Below, piece by piece: positions 46,523-56,118 of a DNA stretch of 64,000 nt; position 1 is the first letter of the stretch; each line of letters begins with the position of its first letter. The position numbers and the translations under genes are program-made. A model generated the notes under the pieces. The model searched no databases and was not told the DNA's origin. It saw nothing but the letters and a program-made list of their open reading frames with translations. This stretch comes from Labrenzia sp. 011 (lineage in GTDB: Bacteria > Pseudomonadota > Alphaproteobacteria > Rhizobiales > Stappiaceae). The DNA is taken from positions 124,001 to 188,000 of the forward strand of contig NZ_QCYM01000007.1 in the NCBI RefSeq assembly GCF_003075075.1, read 5' to 3'.

Positions 46523-47285
46523 GAAGTTCCCCCACATAGTTAACGGGACGATACGGGCGTATTGACAAACAAATTCTTAATAGAGACTTGGAACCTGATA
46601 AAAATTACTAGCTTCCGCTTAGATACCCCTTTGCCTCCAGGGTGCAGCCCGGCCAACCACGTCGAGTAGTCGGTTTCCGACGCTTGCGAAGCGCTGACAT
46701 GACCTCCTGCCTGGGCGATACCGAACAGCATTGAGCATGTGTCCTCCGATGCCACCCTGTTCTGCTGACCGGCAAGGTGCTGCGCGAAGCTGGCCTGGGC
46801 GCCCGGCACCCAAGACGTCCGGCGCGCGGAAACAGGCCCACGCGGCCGCATCCAGAGGCCCATCGGCCTGCGTTGCGCGTCTTGCCCGACGCAGCTTCGA
46901 CACGCCCTGCCGGGACGCCGGCGCTCGCGATCGGATGAGTCACAATCAACACTTTTCGGGGTAAGTAGTACCGCTAATGCGGATGACTGATCGTGGAGTA
47001 GTGGAGGCTCGTGTTCTCGAAGCACTGAAGTTATTGTGCACCTGCGAAAACAATCGGTGGAATTTCTCTCACACCCGCCTAATCAAACCCGAAAACCTGC
47101 AGCGAATCTTCAGCTAAAGACGACAAGGTCATCCGAGAACTTCCATCGAAGAGTTACTTTCCGCAAACGGAGAACCAGAAAAAACAAAGCAGATGTTCAA
47201 ATATGCTCAAACCTTTCGGTATTCAAACTATATTAACAAAATCAAGCAACTATACAAGAAAGTCATCTTGAATAGGATCTCAGAA
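46523..47285. other. 763-bp region between divergent receptors, no recognisable gene
   Basis: Both receptor promoters must lie here. The two flanks (46523-46620 and 46985-47285) are AT-rich and promoter-like. The middle (about 46630-46950) is markedly GC-rich and has open frames on both strands (up to 161 codons on the minus strand), but the translations are Arg/Ala/Pro-rich, mutually shadowing and unlike any family I know. Imperfect inverted sequences (TCCGCTTAGATACCCC at 46614-46629 and a counterpart ending near 46983) bound it. It may be a decayed insertion. Confidence 0.4.
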
Positions 47286-48983
47286 ATGCTCCTCGATAAA
47301 TTTCGCATTGGCTTCAAGATATGGATACCGGTCATCAGCCTTGCAGTATTTACCCTTGCGATAATTAGCTATGATCTCTGGTCGCTGCGGACCATCCTTT
47401 ACGGAGAGCGCACTGCAAAAACCCAGACGGTCGTCGAGATCACCAACTCGGTCCTGAAGTATTTCCATCAGCTGGAAACTTCCGGGGAACTGAGCAGGGA
47501 AGAAGCCCAGGAGTGGGCGCGCAATGTGGTGCGTGCGATCAATTTCGACGGCAACAACTACGCCTTCGTTCAGGATTATGATGCAACGCGCATCGTCAGC
47601 GCCAACAAGGCCACCGAAGGAACAAGCGCCTGGGATTCGCAGGACAAGACCGGCAAGTATCACATGCGCGAGATCATCGACGTTGCCCGCAACGGCGGCG
47701 GCGTCGTGACATACATGTGGAACCGCAAGGGTGAGGACGCGCTGATCCCCAAGTCCACCTGGTCGGAAGCCTTCGAACCCTGGGGCTGGGTGATCGCCAC
47801 CGGCGTTTATGTTGACGATGTGGCTGCCGCTTTCTGGTCCAAGGTCAGCACGATGGTCGGTGTTCTGGCCGTCGGCGGCCTGATCGCGACCATCATCGCC
47901 ATCGCAGCCATCCGCAACATCGTCGGGCCGCTGAAGGGTCTGACCCGGAGCATGAAGGTACTGGCGGACGGCGACACCAACGTCGAGATCACGGGAATGC
48001 GTCGCGGAGACGAGATCGGTGAAATGGCGGAAGCCATGGAAACCTTCGTTGCCAACGAAAACACGCGTCGCGAGCTCGAACGCAGCCAGAACGAACGCCA
48101 GAAACTGGACTTGCAGCGCTCGCACAACATCCAGGCCCTTTCCTCGGAGTTCGACGTCCAGATCACCGGCCTTCTGAACACGATCTCCGGTTCGGTGGAT
48201 AGTCTGCAACATGCCTCCACGAACCTGAACTCGGGCGCCCAACAGACCACGAACCAGAGCGAGGCGGTGGCTTCCGCAGCCGCCACAGCGTCTGCAAACA
48301 CGGAAACGGTTGCCGCCGCAGCGGAAGAGCTTGCCACTTCGGTTGCCGAAATCAGCCGGCAGGTATCCTCCTCCAGCGAGATCGCGTCGCAGGCGGCGGA
48401 TCAGGCATCTTCGACGAACGAACGCATCCAGGGGCTTTCCGAAGCCGCCGCGAAGATCGGCGAAGTCGTCACGCTCATCCAGGCCATTGCCGAGCAGACC
48501 AACCTGCTGGCACTGAATGCGACCATCGAGGCTGCCCGTGCCGGAGAGGCGGGCAAGGGCTTCGCGGTGGTGGCCGCCGAAGTGAAGGAACTCGCGACCC
48601 AGACGTCCAAGGCCACCGAGGAAATTTCCTCGCAGATTTCCAGCATCCAGGGTGAAACCAGTCACGCGGTCGAGGCCATCGGCACCATTACGAGCACCAT
48701 CAGCAAGATCAACGAGATCACGAGCAACATCTCTGCCGCGGTCGAGCAGCAGGGCATGGCCACCAACGAGATTGCCTCCAACATCCAGCAGGCCGCTGCC
48801 GGGACGCAACAGGTAACCGAAAACATCGGCGGTGTTTCTTCTGCCGCCGGCATTACCAACGAAGCGGCGGACATGGTCTACTCGGCAGCCCAAAGCCTTG
48901 ACAAGGAAGCCCATGAGCTGCGCTCGAGCGTCGGGACCTTCCTGAATGGCATCAAGGAAAACTCGGCGAACGAGGCGGCCTGA
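47286..48983 (+). CDS. Methyl-accepting chemotaxis protein with single Cache domain
   Basis: A 565-aa receptor. A transmembrane helix (about residues 8-30, [20 protein letters not shown]) is followed by an sCache_2-type sensor (about 35-185) with [32 protein letters not shown] and [17 protein letters not shown], the typical small-acid-binding pattern. A second helix, HAMP ([20 protein letters not shown]) and the signalling domain with [20 protein letters not shown] come next. It starts at the ATG with AGGA eight bases upstream; a longer frame to 47193 adds 31 AT-rich-encoded residues and is less likely. Confidence 0.92.
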   Translation: MLLDKFRIGFKIWIPVISLAVFTLAIISYDLWSLRTILYGERTAKTQTVVEITNSVLKYFHQLETSGELSREEAQEWARNVVRAINFDGNNYAFVQDYDATRIVSANKATEGTSAWDSQDKTGKYHMREIIDVARNGGGVVTYMWNRKGEDALIPKSTWSEAFEPWGWVIATGVYVDDVAAAFWSKVSTMVGVLAVGGLIATIIAIAAIRNIVGPLKGLTRSMKVLADGDTNVEITGMRRGDEIGEMAEAMETFVANENTRRELERSQNERQKLDLQRSHNIQALSSEFDVQITGLLNTISGSVDSLQHASTNLNSGAQQTTNQSEAVASAAATASANTETVAAAAEELATSVAEISRQVSSSSEIASQAADQASSTNERIQGLSEAAAKIGEVVTLIQAIAEQTNLLALNATIEAARAGEAGKGFAVVAAEVKELATQTSKATEEISSQISSIQGETSHAVEAIGTITSTISKINEITSNISAAVEQQGMATNEIASNIQQAAAGTQQVTENIGGVSSAAGITNEAADMVYSAAQSLDKEAHELRSSVGTFLNGIKENSANEAA

Positions 48984-49010
48984 CCGCCTTTGCGAAGAAA
49001 CGGGATCGAA

Positions 49011-49043
49011 TGAGGCCGTCCGCTCGGGCGGCCTCATTTTTTT
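49011..49043 (+). terminator. Intrinsic terminator after the Cache receptor
   Basis: GAGGCCG-T-CCG and CGGCCTC pair around CTCGGG, followed by TTTTTTT, 28 bp past the stop. Confidence 0.92.
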
Positions 49044-49183
49044 GACGAGCCCCCCGATGGCCGTCCCCGCAGGCACGCGGCAAGGTCAGGTTCCTTGGAG
49101 GAAGATACGAAGTTTCAGGCTGTTGCCGGCCCGATGACTGCCCGTACACGCGTTACGACGACCTCAACAGACAGCAGATCGTC

Positions 49184-50224
49184 CTACTCCGGGTCCGAAA
49201 ACAGCCCCATCTGCGGCGCATCCGCCCTGGACGGAGCCGCAAGGCCCATGTGCTCGAACGCCATCGGCGTCAGGATCCGGCCGCGCGGTGTCCGCTGCAG
49301 GAAGCCGTTCTGGATCAGATAGGGCTCGACGATTTCCTCGATGGCATCGCGTGGCTCGGACAGGGCGGCGGCAATGGTCTCGATGCCGACCGGGCCGCCA
49401 CCGAAATTGACCGCGATCTGACTGAGATAGCGCCGGTCGAGACTGTCGAGCCCGGCACTGTCGACCTCCAGCTGCAGCAATGCCTTGTCGGCAAGTGCCC
49501 GGTCCACCCGCTCGATCCCCGCGACGATCGCGAAATCGCGGACCCGCCGCAGCAGGCGTCCGGCGATGCGCGGCGTCCCGCGCGAGCGTTTCGCGATTTC
49601 ATGGGCACCGTCCTCGGCGATACCCAGCCCGAGGATGGATGCCCCGCGCTTGACGATATGTTCCAGCTCCGCGATCGTATAGAACTGCAGCCGGACCGGA
49701 ATTCCGAACCGGTCCCGCAGCGGTGTCGTCAGCAGGCCCAGCCGGGTGGTAGCCGCGACGAGGGTGAACTTCGCCAGATCGATCTTCACCGAACGGGCCG
49801 CCGGCCCTTCCCCGATGATCAGATCGAGCTGATAGTCCTCCATGGCCGGATAGAGCACTTCCTCCACGGCCGGACTGAGCCGGTGGATCTCGTCGATGAA
49901 GAGAACGTCGCGCTCTTCCAGATTGGTCAGCAGCGCCGCCAGATCGCCCGCCTTGGCGATCACCGGCCCCGACGTCGCCCGGAAATTCACGCCCAGCTCC
50001 CGCGCCATGATCTGCGCCAGTGTGGTCTTGCCCAACCCTGGCGGGCCGACAAACAGCACGTGATCGAGCGCTTCGCCGCGCGCCTTGGCGGCGCCGATGA
50101 AGATTTTCAGATTCGCCCGCGCCTGCGCCTGGCCGACAAAATCGTCCAGTACCTGCGGACGCATGGTGCCGTCGATCTCGTCGCCCCGGATCTCGGGGGT
50201 CACGATGCGCGTATCATCCGACAT
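49184..50224 (-). CDS. ruvB: Holliday junction branch migration ATPase RuvB
   Basis: A 346-aa AAA+ motor. Walker A is [17 protein letters not shown], Walker [17 protein letters not shown]. The arginine-finger region [15 protein letters not shown] and a C-terminal winged helix ([20 protein letters not shown]) are present. It drives branch migration with RuvA at Holliday junctions. The ATG overlaps the stop of the small membrane protein by 11 bp, which implies co-translation in the ruvC-ruvA-X-ruvB run. Confidence 0.97.
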   Translation of the reverse strand: MSDDTRIVTPEIRGDEIDGTMRPQVLDDFVGQAQARANLKIFIGAAKARGEALDHVLFVGPPGLGKTTLAQIMARELGVNFRATSGPVIAKAGDLAALLTNLEERDVLFIDEIHRLSPAVEEVLYPAMEDYQLDLIIGEGPAARSVKIDLAKFTLVAATTRLGLLTTPLRDRFGIPVRLQFYTIAELEHIVKRGASILGLGIAEDGAHEIAKRSRGTPRIAGRLLRRVRDFAIVAGIERVDRALADKALLQLEVDSAGLDSLDRRYLSQIAVNFGGGPVGIETIAAALSEPRDAIEEIVEPYLIQNGFLQRTPRGRILTPMAFEHMGLAAPSRADAPQMGLFSDPE

Positions 50225-50459
50225 GGCTTACGACCGTGAACAGCAACGCAAGGAGAGCCACGCAATAGGCCACCCTGATCGCATGAAACTTCCTGAACTG
50301 GCGGCGCACGAACGGATCGTCCGTCTCGATACGTCGTCCGTTCATGGCAAAGGACCGGTCTCCGACCGCCAGCGAGAAACGGTGATCGAGATACATGATC
50401 CCGCCGATGCCCAGAACAACGAAAACCACCGCGATGACGGCATAGATGACGACCATCAT
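50214..50459 (-). CDS. 81-aa membrane protein embedded between ruvA and ruvB
   Basis: A small protein with two hydrophobic helices (residues about 2-22, [20 protein letters not shown]; about 61-79, [20 protein letters not shown]) joined by a basic loop (about 25-58) with [20 protein letters not shown]. Its start forms an ATGA overlap with the ruvA stop and its end overlaps ruvB by 11 bp, so it is translated as part of the operon. I do not recognise the family. The loop has an Arg-rich face, but any link to recombination is speculation. Confidence 0.75.
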   Translation of the reverse strand: MMVVIYAVIAVVFVVLGIGGIMYLDHRFSLAVGDRSFAMNGRRIETDDPFVRRQFRKFHAIRVAYCVALLALLFTVVSHVG

Positions 50460-51073
50460 CCTGCCAGCTCCTTCAGGCCCAGACGGATCAGCTTTTCCGT
50501 CGTGACGTCCTCGCCGGCACTCTGCATGGCCTTGGCAACGGCCGCGCTTGCCTGCGGCTGGCCGTATCCGAGGTTCGTCAGCGCCGACACCGCTTCGGCG
50601 ACCGGCCGCGCGGCGACATTGTCCGCAACCGATTGCGACACGGAGATCGTGTCCTGATCGATACTCGCAAGGCCCGGAGCCTTGTCCTTCAGCTCCGCGA
50701 GGATGCGCTCGGCCACCCGTTTTCCGACCCCCGGAGCCCGCGAAATCGTCGCCTTGTCGCCAAGCGCGATGGCATTGGCCACCTCACTCGCCTTCAGAAT
50801 GCCCAGCACACCCAGCGCCACCTTGGCGCCAACGCCCTGAACCGTCATCAGCATCCGGAACCACTCCCGCTCTGCTTCGGCCGCAAATCCGTAGAGCCGG
50901 ATCATGTCCTCGCGGACGATCGTTTCGATGAACAGCACCGCGGCCTCCCCCGCCCGCGGCAGCCCCTGCAGGATGCGCGAGGGGCAATGGACCTGATAGC
51001 CGACACCGTGCACGTCCAGGATGACGTGATCCTCGCCGTAGCTGTCGATGATTCCCTTGAGTTTCCCGATCAT
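50456..51073 (-). CDS. ruvA: Holliday junction DNA-binding protein RuvA
   Basis: A 205-aa protein. Domain I OB-fold ([20 protein letters not shown]), domain II helix-hairpin-helix ([20 protein letters not shown] and [17 protein letters not shown]) and domain III RuvB-binding (about 155-205, [19 protein letters not shown]) are all visible. It forms the tetramer that holds the junction for RuvB. Start and end overlap ruvC and the small membrane protein by 4 bp each. Confidence 0.97.
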   Translation of the reverse strand: MIGKLKGIIDSYGEDHVILDVHGVGYQVHCPSRILQGLPRAGEAAVLFIETIVREDMIRLYGFAAEAEREWFRMLMTVQGVGAKVALGVLGILKASEVANAIALGDKATISRAPGVGKRVAERILAELKDKAPGLASIDQDTISVSQSVADNVAARPVAEAVSALTNLGYGQPQASAAVAKAMQSAGEDVTTEKLIRLGLKELAG

Positions 51074-51585
51074 GCCGCCCCCATCGCCGCCATGCGTGCG
51101 GCCGTGCTTGCCCGATGCTGCGCGTGACAGATTGCGATCGCCAGGGCATCGGCCGCATCGTCGGAGTTGAATGTCGCCCGCGGCATCAGAACTTTCACCA
51201 TGGCCCGGATCTGCCCCTTTTCCGCATGGCCGGTCCCGACCACGGTCTTCTTGACGAGATTCGGCGCATATTCTGCAACCGGAAGCCCCGCAAGCGAAGG
51301 CACCAGCAGCGCGATGCCGCGCGCCTGGCCCAGTTTCAGCGTCGCCCCCGCATCCTTGTTGACGAAGGTGAGCTCCACTGCCGCCTCGGCCGGCTCATGC
51401 AGGCGCACCACATCCGTGAGGCCCTCATGCAGTTCCACGAGGCGTTCGGCCAGGCTCTTTTTGTTGTCCGAGGTTACCGTGCCGGAGGCTATGAAGGAAA
51501 GCCGGTTTCCGGAGGCTTCTATCAGGCCCCAGCCGGTACGCCGCAGCCCCGGGTCGATGCCAAGCAAACGAATCGTGTGTGTCAT
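51070..51585 (-). CDS. ruvC: Holliday junction resolvase RuvC
   Basis: A 171-aa endonuclease that cuts junctions. The four acidic active-site residues lie in [17 protein letters not shown] (first Asp), [13 protein letters not shown] (Glu) and [17 protein letters not shown] (two Asp). The frame is open much further upstream, but that part is antisense to the transporter gene and has no family features, so the ATG at 51585 is chosen. The stop overlaps the ruvA start as ATGA. Confidence 0.95.
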   Translation of the reverse strand: MTHTIRLLGIDPGLRRTGWGLIEASGNRLSFIASGTVTSDNKKSLAERLVELHEGLTDVVRLHEPAEAAVELTFVNKDAGATLKLGQARGIALLVPSLAGLPVAEYAPNLVKKTVVGTGHAEKGQIRAMVKVLMPRATFNSDDAADALAIAICHAQHRASTAARMAAMGAA

Positions 51586-51777
51586 GGAACAAAGCGGTAA
51601 CAAAACTTCTGCGTTGACGCCAGACAAAGCGCAGCTTACCACCGCAATGCCTGTCCAATTCGAACCGGAAACCGCATCTTTTGCCGCAATCACGGCAAAT
51701 TCGGCCCTCCGGCCCGTCCGGATTTTCGGGCGGTTTACCGCCCTGCCTTTCCGCCGATGCGTTTCCCGTGAGTTTCC

Positions 51778-52539
51778 ATGTTTGACATTTTCAGTTCCTT
51801 TTCCCTGAACCTGCTGATGTTCCTCGCCGCGGTGCTTTTCATCGCCGGCTACGTGCGCGGCTTTGCCGGATTTGGCGCCGGCATGATCTTCATGCCGGTG
51901 GCGACCACGGTGATGATGCCCTCCACCGCCGCCGCCGCGTTCCTGTTCATCGACGGGGTCGTGGCCCTGCCGCTCGTGATCCGCGCCCTCAGGCTGTGCG
52001 ACTGGAGCACCGTCCTGCCGGCGGCGGCCGGCGCGGTGATAAGCGTGCATTTCGGCGCCTGGCTGCTGGCCAATTCCGATATCCTGATGCTGCGCTGGAC
52101 CATTTTTGTCATCGTCATCGGCCTGCTGATGCTGCTGATATCCGGATGGCGCTATCATGGCAGGGCCACCTGGCCGGTGTCCCTCGGCGTCGGTACGGTG
52201 GCCGGCGTTCTCGGCGGAGTGTCCCAGGTGTCCGGGCCGCCGGTCGTGGCCTTCTGGCTTTCCAGTGCCAGGGAACCGGCGATCGTGCGGGCGAACCTGA
52301 TCGTCTTCTTCGCCCTTGCCAGCGTCGGAACCTTCGTCGCCTATATCCTGAACGGCTTCTTCACCTTGCAGGTGTTCCACCTGCTGATCGTGGCGATTCC
52401 TGTCTATGCACTGGCGATCTATGCCGGCTCGAACGGCTTCAGCAAGGCAAATCCGGCCCTCTACCGCAAGCTCGCCTATGTGCTGATCGCACTGGCGGCA
52501 CTCACCAGCATGCCCGCGCTCGACCCGCTATTCCGCTAG
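51778..52539 (+). CDS. TSUP (TauE/SafE)-family membrane transporter
   Basis: A 253-aa integral membrane protein with about eight helices. The N-terminal motif [20 protein letters not shown] and the repeat-related [20 protein letters not shown] are the signatures of the sulfite/sulfonate exporter family. Possible substrates are sulfite, sulfoacetate or other organic anions; nothing nearby narrows this. It is divergent from ruvC and overlaps the next minus-strand gene tail to tail by 12 bp. Confidence 0.9.
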   Translation: MFDIFSSFSLNLLMFLAAVLFIAGYVRGFAGFGAGMIFMPVATTVMMPSTAAAAFLFIDGVVALPLVIRALRLCDWSTVLPAAAGAVISVHFGAWLLANSDILMLRWTIFVIVIGLLMLLISGWRYHGRATWPVSLGVGTVAGVLGGVSQVSGPPVVAFWLSSAREPAIVRANLIVFFALASVGTFVAYILNGFFTLQVFHLLIVAIPVYALAIYAGSNGFSKANPALYRKLAYVLIALAALTSMPALDPLFR

Positions 52540-52773
52540 CTTCTCCTGCCATTTGGCGCATTTCAAGGTCATGAGTCGCTCAAGTTCGGAGTCGAATTCC
52601 TCGCGGCTTGAAGATGCCTGCGCCAGAATGCTCAGCGCCACAATAGCCGCATCAACGGCTTCCTCACGCACATCGCCAGGCGAATGACCTTTGTATTCGC
52701 TGCCCGGAGCTTTCGTGACGGAGAGCACTGCCTGCGCCAGCTCGCCCGCTTCGTCTCCGGTTTTTCGCGGCAA
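52528..52773 (-). CDS. Short MazG-like pyrophosphohydrolase frame
   Basis: An 81-aa frame. TGDEAGELAQAVLSVTK and GDVREEAVDAAIVALSIL show the paired acidic helices (ExxE, ExxD) of MazG-like NTP pyrophosphohydrolases. The first helix expected for a full domain is missing: an in-frame stop lies just before the TTG start. AAGGA sits five bases ahead of the TTG, so it could be translated. It begins only about 30 bp past the yebC terminator. It may be an N-terminally shortened or decayed gene. Confidence 0.55.
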   Translation of the reverse strand: MPRKTGDEAGELAQAVLSVTKAPGSEYKGHSPGDVREEAVDAAIVALSILAQASSSREEFDSELERLMTLKCAKWQEKLAE

Positions 52774-52804
52774 GGCGGTCCTTCAGCCGTTCAAAACGTC
52801 AAAC

Positions 52805-52830
52805 AAAAACCCCGGCCGGGCCGGGGTTTC
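52805..52830 (-). terminator. Terminator after yebC
   Basis: AACCCCGGC and GCCGGGGTT pair around three bases with TTTTTG following on the minus strand, 25 bp past the yebC stop. Confidence 0.9.
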
Positions 52831-52854
52831 CAGTTCACATGAATTCAAGGTCCG

Positions 52855-53601
52855 TCAGGAGGCCAGCGCCGCCATGGTTTCCTCGTCGACGTCGAAATTC
52901 GAATAGACGTTCTGGACGTCGTCGTCGTCTTCCAGCATGTCGATGAGTTTCATCAGGGTCTGGGCCTTGTCCGCGTCGACCGGCGTCAGGTTCTGCGGTT
53001 TCCAGATGATCTTGGTGGAATCGGCTTCGCCCAGCGCGTCTTCAAGTGCCTTGGCGACATCGTTGAGATCCTCGAAGGCGGCATAGATCGTGTGACCGCC
53101 TTCATCGGACTGAACATCCTCCGCTCCGGCTTCGATCGCCGCTTCCAGCACGGCATCGGCCTCGCCAACGTCCGGCTTGTAGACGATTTCACCCACCCGG
53201 TCGAACATGAAGGACACCGAACCGGTTTCCCCCAGGGAGCCACCGCATTTGGTGAAATAGGAGCGGACGTTGGAAGCGGTCCGGTTGCGGTTGTCGGTCA
53301 GGGCTTCCACGACGACGGCGACCCCCGCCGGGCCGTAGCCTTCGTAGCGGATTTCCTCGTAGTTGTCGGCGTCCCCGGTCTGCGACTTGTTGATCGCGCG
53401 CTGGATGTTGTCCTTGGGCATGGACTGCGCCTTGGCGTTCTGCACGGCCAGGCGCAGGCGCGGATTGGCGTCAGGGTCCGGGTCGCCCATCTTTGCGGCG
53501 ACGGTGATTTCCTTGGACAGTTTGGAGAACATCTTCGACCGGGCCGCATCCTGGCGTCCCTTGCGGTGCATGATATTCTTGAATTTTGAATGGCCTGCCA
53601 T
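52855..53601 (-). CDS. yebC: YebC/PmpR-family transcriptional and translational regulator
   Basis: A 248-aa protein of the widespread three-domain family. It starts [20 protein letters not shown], the invariable opening, then [20 protein letters not shown] and [20 protein letters not shown] follow. YebC proteins bind DNA or the ribosome and have been linked to transcription control and polyproline translation. It sits upstream of ruvC as in many bacteria, here with two genes inserted between. Confidence 0.95.
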   Translation of the reverse strand: MAGHSKFKNIMHRKGRQDAARSKMFSKLSKEITVAAKMGDPDPDANPRLRLAVQNAKAQSMPKDNIQRAINKSQTGDADNYEEIRYEGYGPAGVAVVVEALTDNRNRTASNVRSYFTKCGGSLGETGSVSFMFDRVGEIVYKPDVGEADAVLEAAIEAGAEDVQSDEGGHTIYAAFEDLNDVAKALEDALGEADSTKIIWKPQNLTPVDADKAQTLMKLIDMLEDDDDVQNVYSNFDVDEETMAALAS

Positions 53602-53703
53602 GGCTCTTTCCGGTTCTCTGCGGATGATTTCGATGAAAAACTGCGCCGCTTATAGGCAAGTTGACGGAGAAAATCCAGATCGGTGAATTCTGACCGCCAC
53701 GTT

Positions 53704-54537
53704 TCAGCCGCCCGAGGGCCAGAAGTCCGGCAGCACCGGCTCCAGACGTCCGCCGATCCGCACGGGGGCAACTCTCCGAGCCAGCCCGGTCCGGTCATCG
53801 GTTTCCACGGCCACGCCGCAAACGGTCGCAATGCCGGACGCCGGGGTGAATCGGGAGCCCGGAATCTTGCGCTGGAACCGGTTGACCGGCTCCTCCTTGT
53901 CCATGCCCAGCACGCTGTCGTAGTCGCCGCACATGCCCGCGTCGGACATATAGGCCGTGCCGTTTTCAAGGATCTGGTGGTCGGCAGTGGGAACATGGGT
54001 ATGGGTGCCGACGACGAGACTGACCCGGCCATCGAGAAAATGCCCCATGGCCTGCTTTTCGCTGGTTGCTTCCGCATGCATGTCGATGATGATGGCGTCG
54101 GCGACCTGCCCGAGCGGACAGTTGTCGACCACCTTGTCGATGGTGGCGAACGGGTCGTCCAGAGCGTCCATATAGACCCGCCCCATGACATTGGCGACCA
54201 TCACCTGGGCTCCGTTGCGGGCGGTATAAAGATGCGCGCCCCGGCCCGGTGTGCCGGCCGGGTAGTTGGCCGGCCGCAGCAGCCTGTCCTGCCGTTCGAT
54301 ATAGACCAGCGTGTCGCGCTGGTCCCAGATGTGGTTGCCGGTCGTCACTACGTCGGCCCCCGCATCCAGAACATCCTGGAGGATGGCTTCGGTAATGCCG
54401 AAGCCGGAGGCGGAGTTCTCTCCGTTGACGATCACGAAATCGAGCTGGTTGGTCTCCACCAGATCAGGCAATTTTTCGATAACGGCGGTCCGGCCGACAC
54501 GGCCGACGAGATCGCCCAGAAACAGAATACGCATCAA
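53704..54537 (-). CDS. YmdB-type metallophosphoesterase
   Basis: A 277-aa phosphodiesterase (TIGR00282 type). Metal ligands are seen in RILFLGDLVGRVGRTAV, DFVIVNGENSASGFGI, VVTTGNHIWDQRD, DAIIIDMHAEATSEKQAMG and VVGTHTHVPTADHQIL. The Bacillus homologue cleaves 2',3'-cAMP and affects RNA turnover; the role here is inferred. It lies 38 bp downstream of the cyclo-ligase gene, forming a likely pair. Confidence 0.9.
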   Translation of the reverse strand: MMRILFLGDLVGRVGRTAVIEKLPDLVETNQLDFVIVNGENSASGFGITEAILQDVLDAGADVVTTGNHIWDQRDTLVYIERQDRLLRPANYPAGTPGRGAHLYTARNGAQVMVANVMGRVYMDALDDPFATIDKVVDNCPLGQVADAIIIDMHAEATSEKQAMGHFLDGRVSLVVGTHTHVPTADHQILENGTAYMSDAGMCGDYDSVLGMDKEEPVNRFQRKIPGSRFTPASGIATVCGVAVETDDRTGLARRVAPVRIGGRLEPVLPDFWPSGG

Positions 54538-54575
54538 ATCCTCATAGAACGACCCGCCGCGGCCCTTCCGGCCGC

Positions 54576-55154
54576 TCAGCCGAACGCACGATAGCCCTGT
54601 TCGGTCAAAATACCATTCAACGGCTTGTCATGCTCTTCCGCGGGCACGCGGTCAACCTCCTGCACGGCAAAGGCCAGGCCGATGCACAAAAGAGGCCCCG
54701 TCTTTTCCAGCGCCGCGATTGCCGTATCGTAGTGCCCCTTGCCGTAGCCGATCCGGTTTCCGGCCGCGTCGAACCCGGCAAGCGGCATCAGCAGCACCTG
54801 CGGACACACCTCCGCCGCCTCGGGGCCGGGGCCCATCGTGCCGAAACCGGCAGCAACAAGGTCCGCACCGCGCTCGAGCGTTCTGAAAACAAGATGGGGT
54901 TCGGCGACAACCGGCAGGCACAGCGGATGGCCCTTGCAGCGCAGGGCATCCATCAGGGGTCTGGGATCGATTTCGTCCCGAATGGGCCAGAACCCCGCGA
55001 CCACGGAGCCCTCCGGCAGCGGCAGCCCGTCCGCATGATCGGCCAGAGACAGGCTCTTCTCGATGCGCTCGATATCGCCCAGCGCCGCACGGCGGGCCAG
55101 CGCCTCCTTGCGGAGCAGATCCTTTTCGGCGGCGAGCGGAGACAGAAACTTCAT
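54576..55154 (-). CDS. 5-formyltetrahydrofolate cyclo-ligase
   Basis: A 192-aa enzyme converting 5-formyl-THF to 5,10-methenyl-THF. The N-terminal KDLLRKEALARRAALGD, the central GSVVAGFWPIRDEIDPRPL and the nucleotide motif GNRIGYGKGHYDTAIAAL are typical. It lies directly downstream of 6S RNA, the conserved ygfA-ssrS pairing. Confidence 0.93.
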   Translation of the reverse strand: MKFLSPLAAEKDLLRKEALARRAALGDIERIEKSLSLADHADGLPLPEGSVVAGFWPIRDEIDPRPLMDALRCKGHPLCLPVVAEPHLVFRTLERGADLVAAGFGTMGPGPEAAEVCPQVLLMPLAGFDAAGNRIGYGKGHYDTAIAALEKTGPLLCIGLAFAVQEVDRVPAEEHDKPLNGILTEQGYRAFG

Positions 55155-55167
55155 GGGCTCTCGTTGT

Positions 55168-55322
55168 TTGGCCCTTCTGCCGGGAGAAAGGCAGAAAGTG
55201 CAGCCGTCCGACCGTTGGAAGTGCGATCCCGGGAAACCTACAACGTAGGTGGGCGCCGTATGCGATGGACCACGGCCCGAAGCAGGGACAGCTCCCGAGG
55301 GAATGCTTAAGGCCCCGGGGAT
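55168..55322 (-). ncRNA. ssrS: 6S RNA (SsrS)
   Basis: Read on the minus strand: the opening ATCCCCGGGGCCTTAAGC, the CTCGGGAGCTGTCCCTG element, the distal hairpin region (CGGCGCCCACCTACGTTGTA) and the closing GGTTTCCCGGGATCGCAC, where CCCGGGA pairs back to the opening CGGGAG side. Position between zapA and the 5-formyl-THF cyclo-ligase is that of 6S RNA in Proteobacteria. It binds and inhibits the housekeeping RNA polymerase in stationary phase. The 3' end (hairpin CTTTCTGCC...GGCAGAAGG near 55175) is approximate. Confidence 0.8.
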
Positions 55323-55434
55323 ATTTTTCCTGACGCATCGGCCAGCCGCAACTAACGCATATAGACCCGCATCGTGGCAATTACCAGAGCGGCGTGCATT
55401 TCATCAAAAAAGGATTTTCGAAGCCCCTGCGGCG

Positions 55435-55815
55435 TCAGGAAGCGTCGGTCGGCCGCAGACTCTTGGCCAGGCTTTCGGCAAGACTCTCGATTCGAGCGGC
55501 GGCCGTATTGATCGATCTGGAAAGTTCCTGCTCGTTCTGGCTCATGTTGTCCAGCGCATCCACCTGCTGCCGTCTGGCTTCGCTGAGGTCCTCTTCCAGT
55601 CCGGCGACCTTTTTCTCCAGCTCCGACAACTGGTCGGCCGCCATGATGCCGGCCATGACCGTGAGCCGCTGGTCACCGATTTCCCCGAAAGCGCCCCGCA
55701 ATTCGGAAATCCATCCGTCGAACCGTTTGGCAAGCCCCATCAGGCGCTCTTCCTCGCCGTCATCACAGGCCATGCGAAAGGACTTGCCGTTGATCGTGAC
55801 GGTGATCTGCGCCAT
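55435..55815 (-). CDS. zapA: Cell division protein ZapA
   Basis: A 126-aa FtsZ-ring stabiliser. The N-terminal globular part (MAQITVTINGKSFRMACDDG, EERLMGLAKRFDGWISEL) and the C-terminal coiled coil (about 60-125, DQLSELEKKVAGLEEDLSE) fit the family. It cross-links FtsZ filaments at midcell. It lies 6 bp after the DUF4164 gene, as usual in Hyphomicrobiales. Confidence 0.92.
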   Translation of the reverse strand: MAQITVTINGKSFRMACDDGEEERLMGLAKRFDGWISELRGAFGEIGDQRLTVMAGIMAADQLSELEKKVAGLEEDLSEARRQQVDALDNMSQNEQELSRSINTAAARIESLAESLAKSLRPTDAS

Positions 55816-55821
55816 CAGTGC

Positions 55822-56118
55822 CTAACCTCCATGCGCATCCAGCACGCTGCGGATGGTTTCCATGGCGGAAACGAGCCGCCGGGACACATCCTTGTTGGCC
55901 TCTTCCAGCCGGGACGCCCGCGCTTCGCTATCATCCAGCGAGGCGGCAAGCTGCGACCGGTCCTCGCCCAGCCGCTGCAGATCGTCCTGCAGGGCATTCA
56001 GGGACCTGTCCGCATCCATACGCCGCTGAACCGCCGATTCCAGATGGCTGACGGCCTTTTCGAGGCGCTTTGCCGCATCGGTGAGGCTGGTCTTTTCCAT
56101 GCTGTCCATTTCCGGCAT
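55822..56118 (-). CDS. DUF4164 small coiled-coil protein
   Basis: A 98-aa soluble, fully helical protein (LTDAAKRLEKAVSHLESAVQ ... DLQRLGEDRSQLAASLDDSE). DUF4164 is an alphaproteobacterial family encoded next to zapA and probably connected to division, with no known mechanism. Two ATGs are possible (56118 and 56100); an in-frame extension to 56196 is less family-like. Confidence 0.8.
   Translation of the reverse strand: MPEMDSMEKTSLTDAAKRLEKAVSHLESAVQRRMDADRSLNALQDDLQRLGEDRSQLAASLDDSEARASRLEEANKDVSRRLVSAMETIRSVLDAHGG

Noticed and set aside
46540..47025. Possible 161-aa minus-strand protein between the receptors
   Set aside because: Three overlapping frames look equally open, none has a ribosome binding site or recognisable domain, and composition is Arg/Ala/Pro-rich. 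Kept only as an orphan region.
51586..52380. N-terminal extension giving a 436-aa RuvC
   Set aside because: The extension is antisense to the TSUP gene and full of His/Gln/Gly-rich low complexity; the normal RuvC start lies at 51585.
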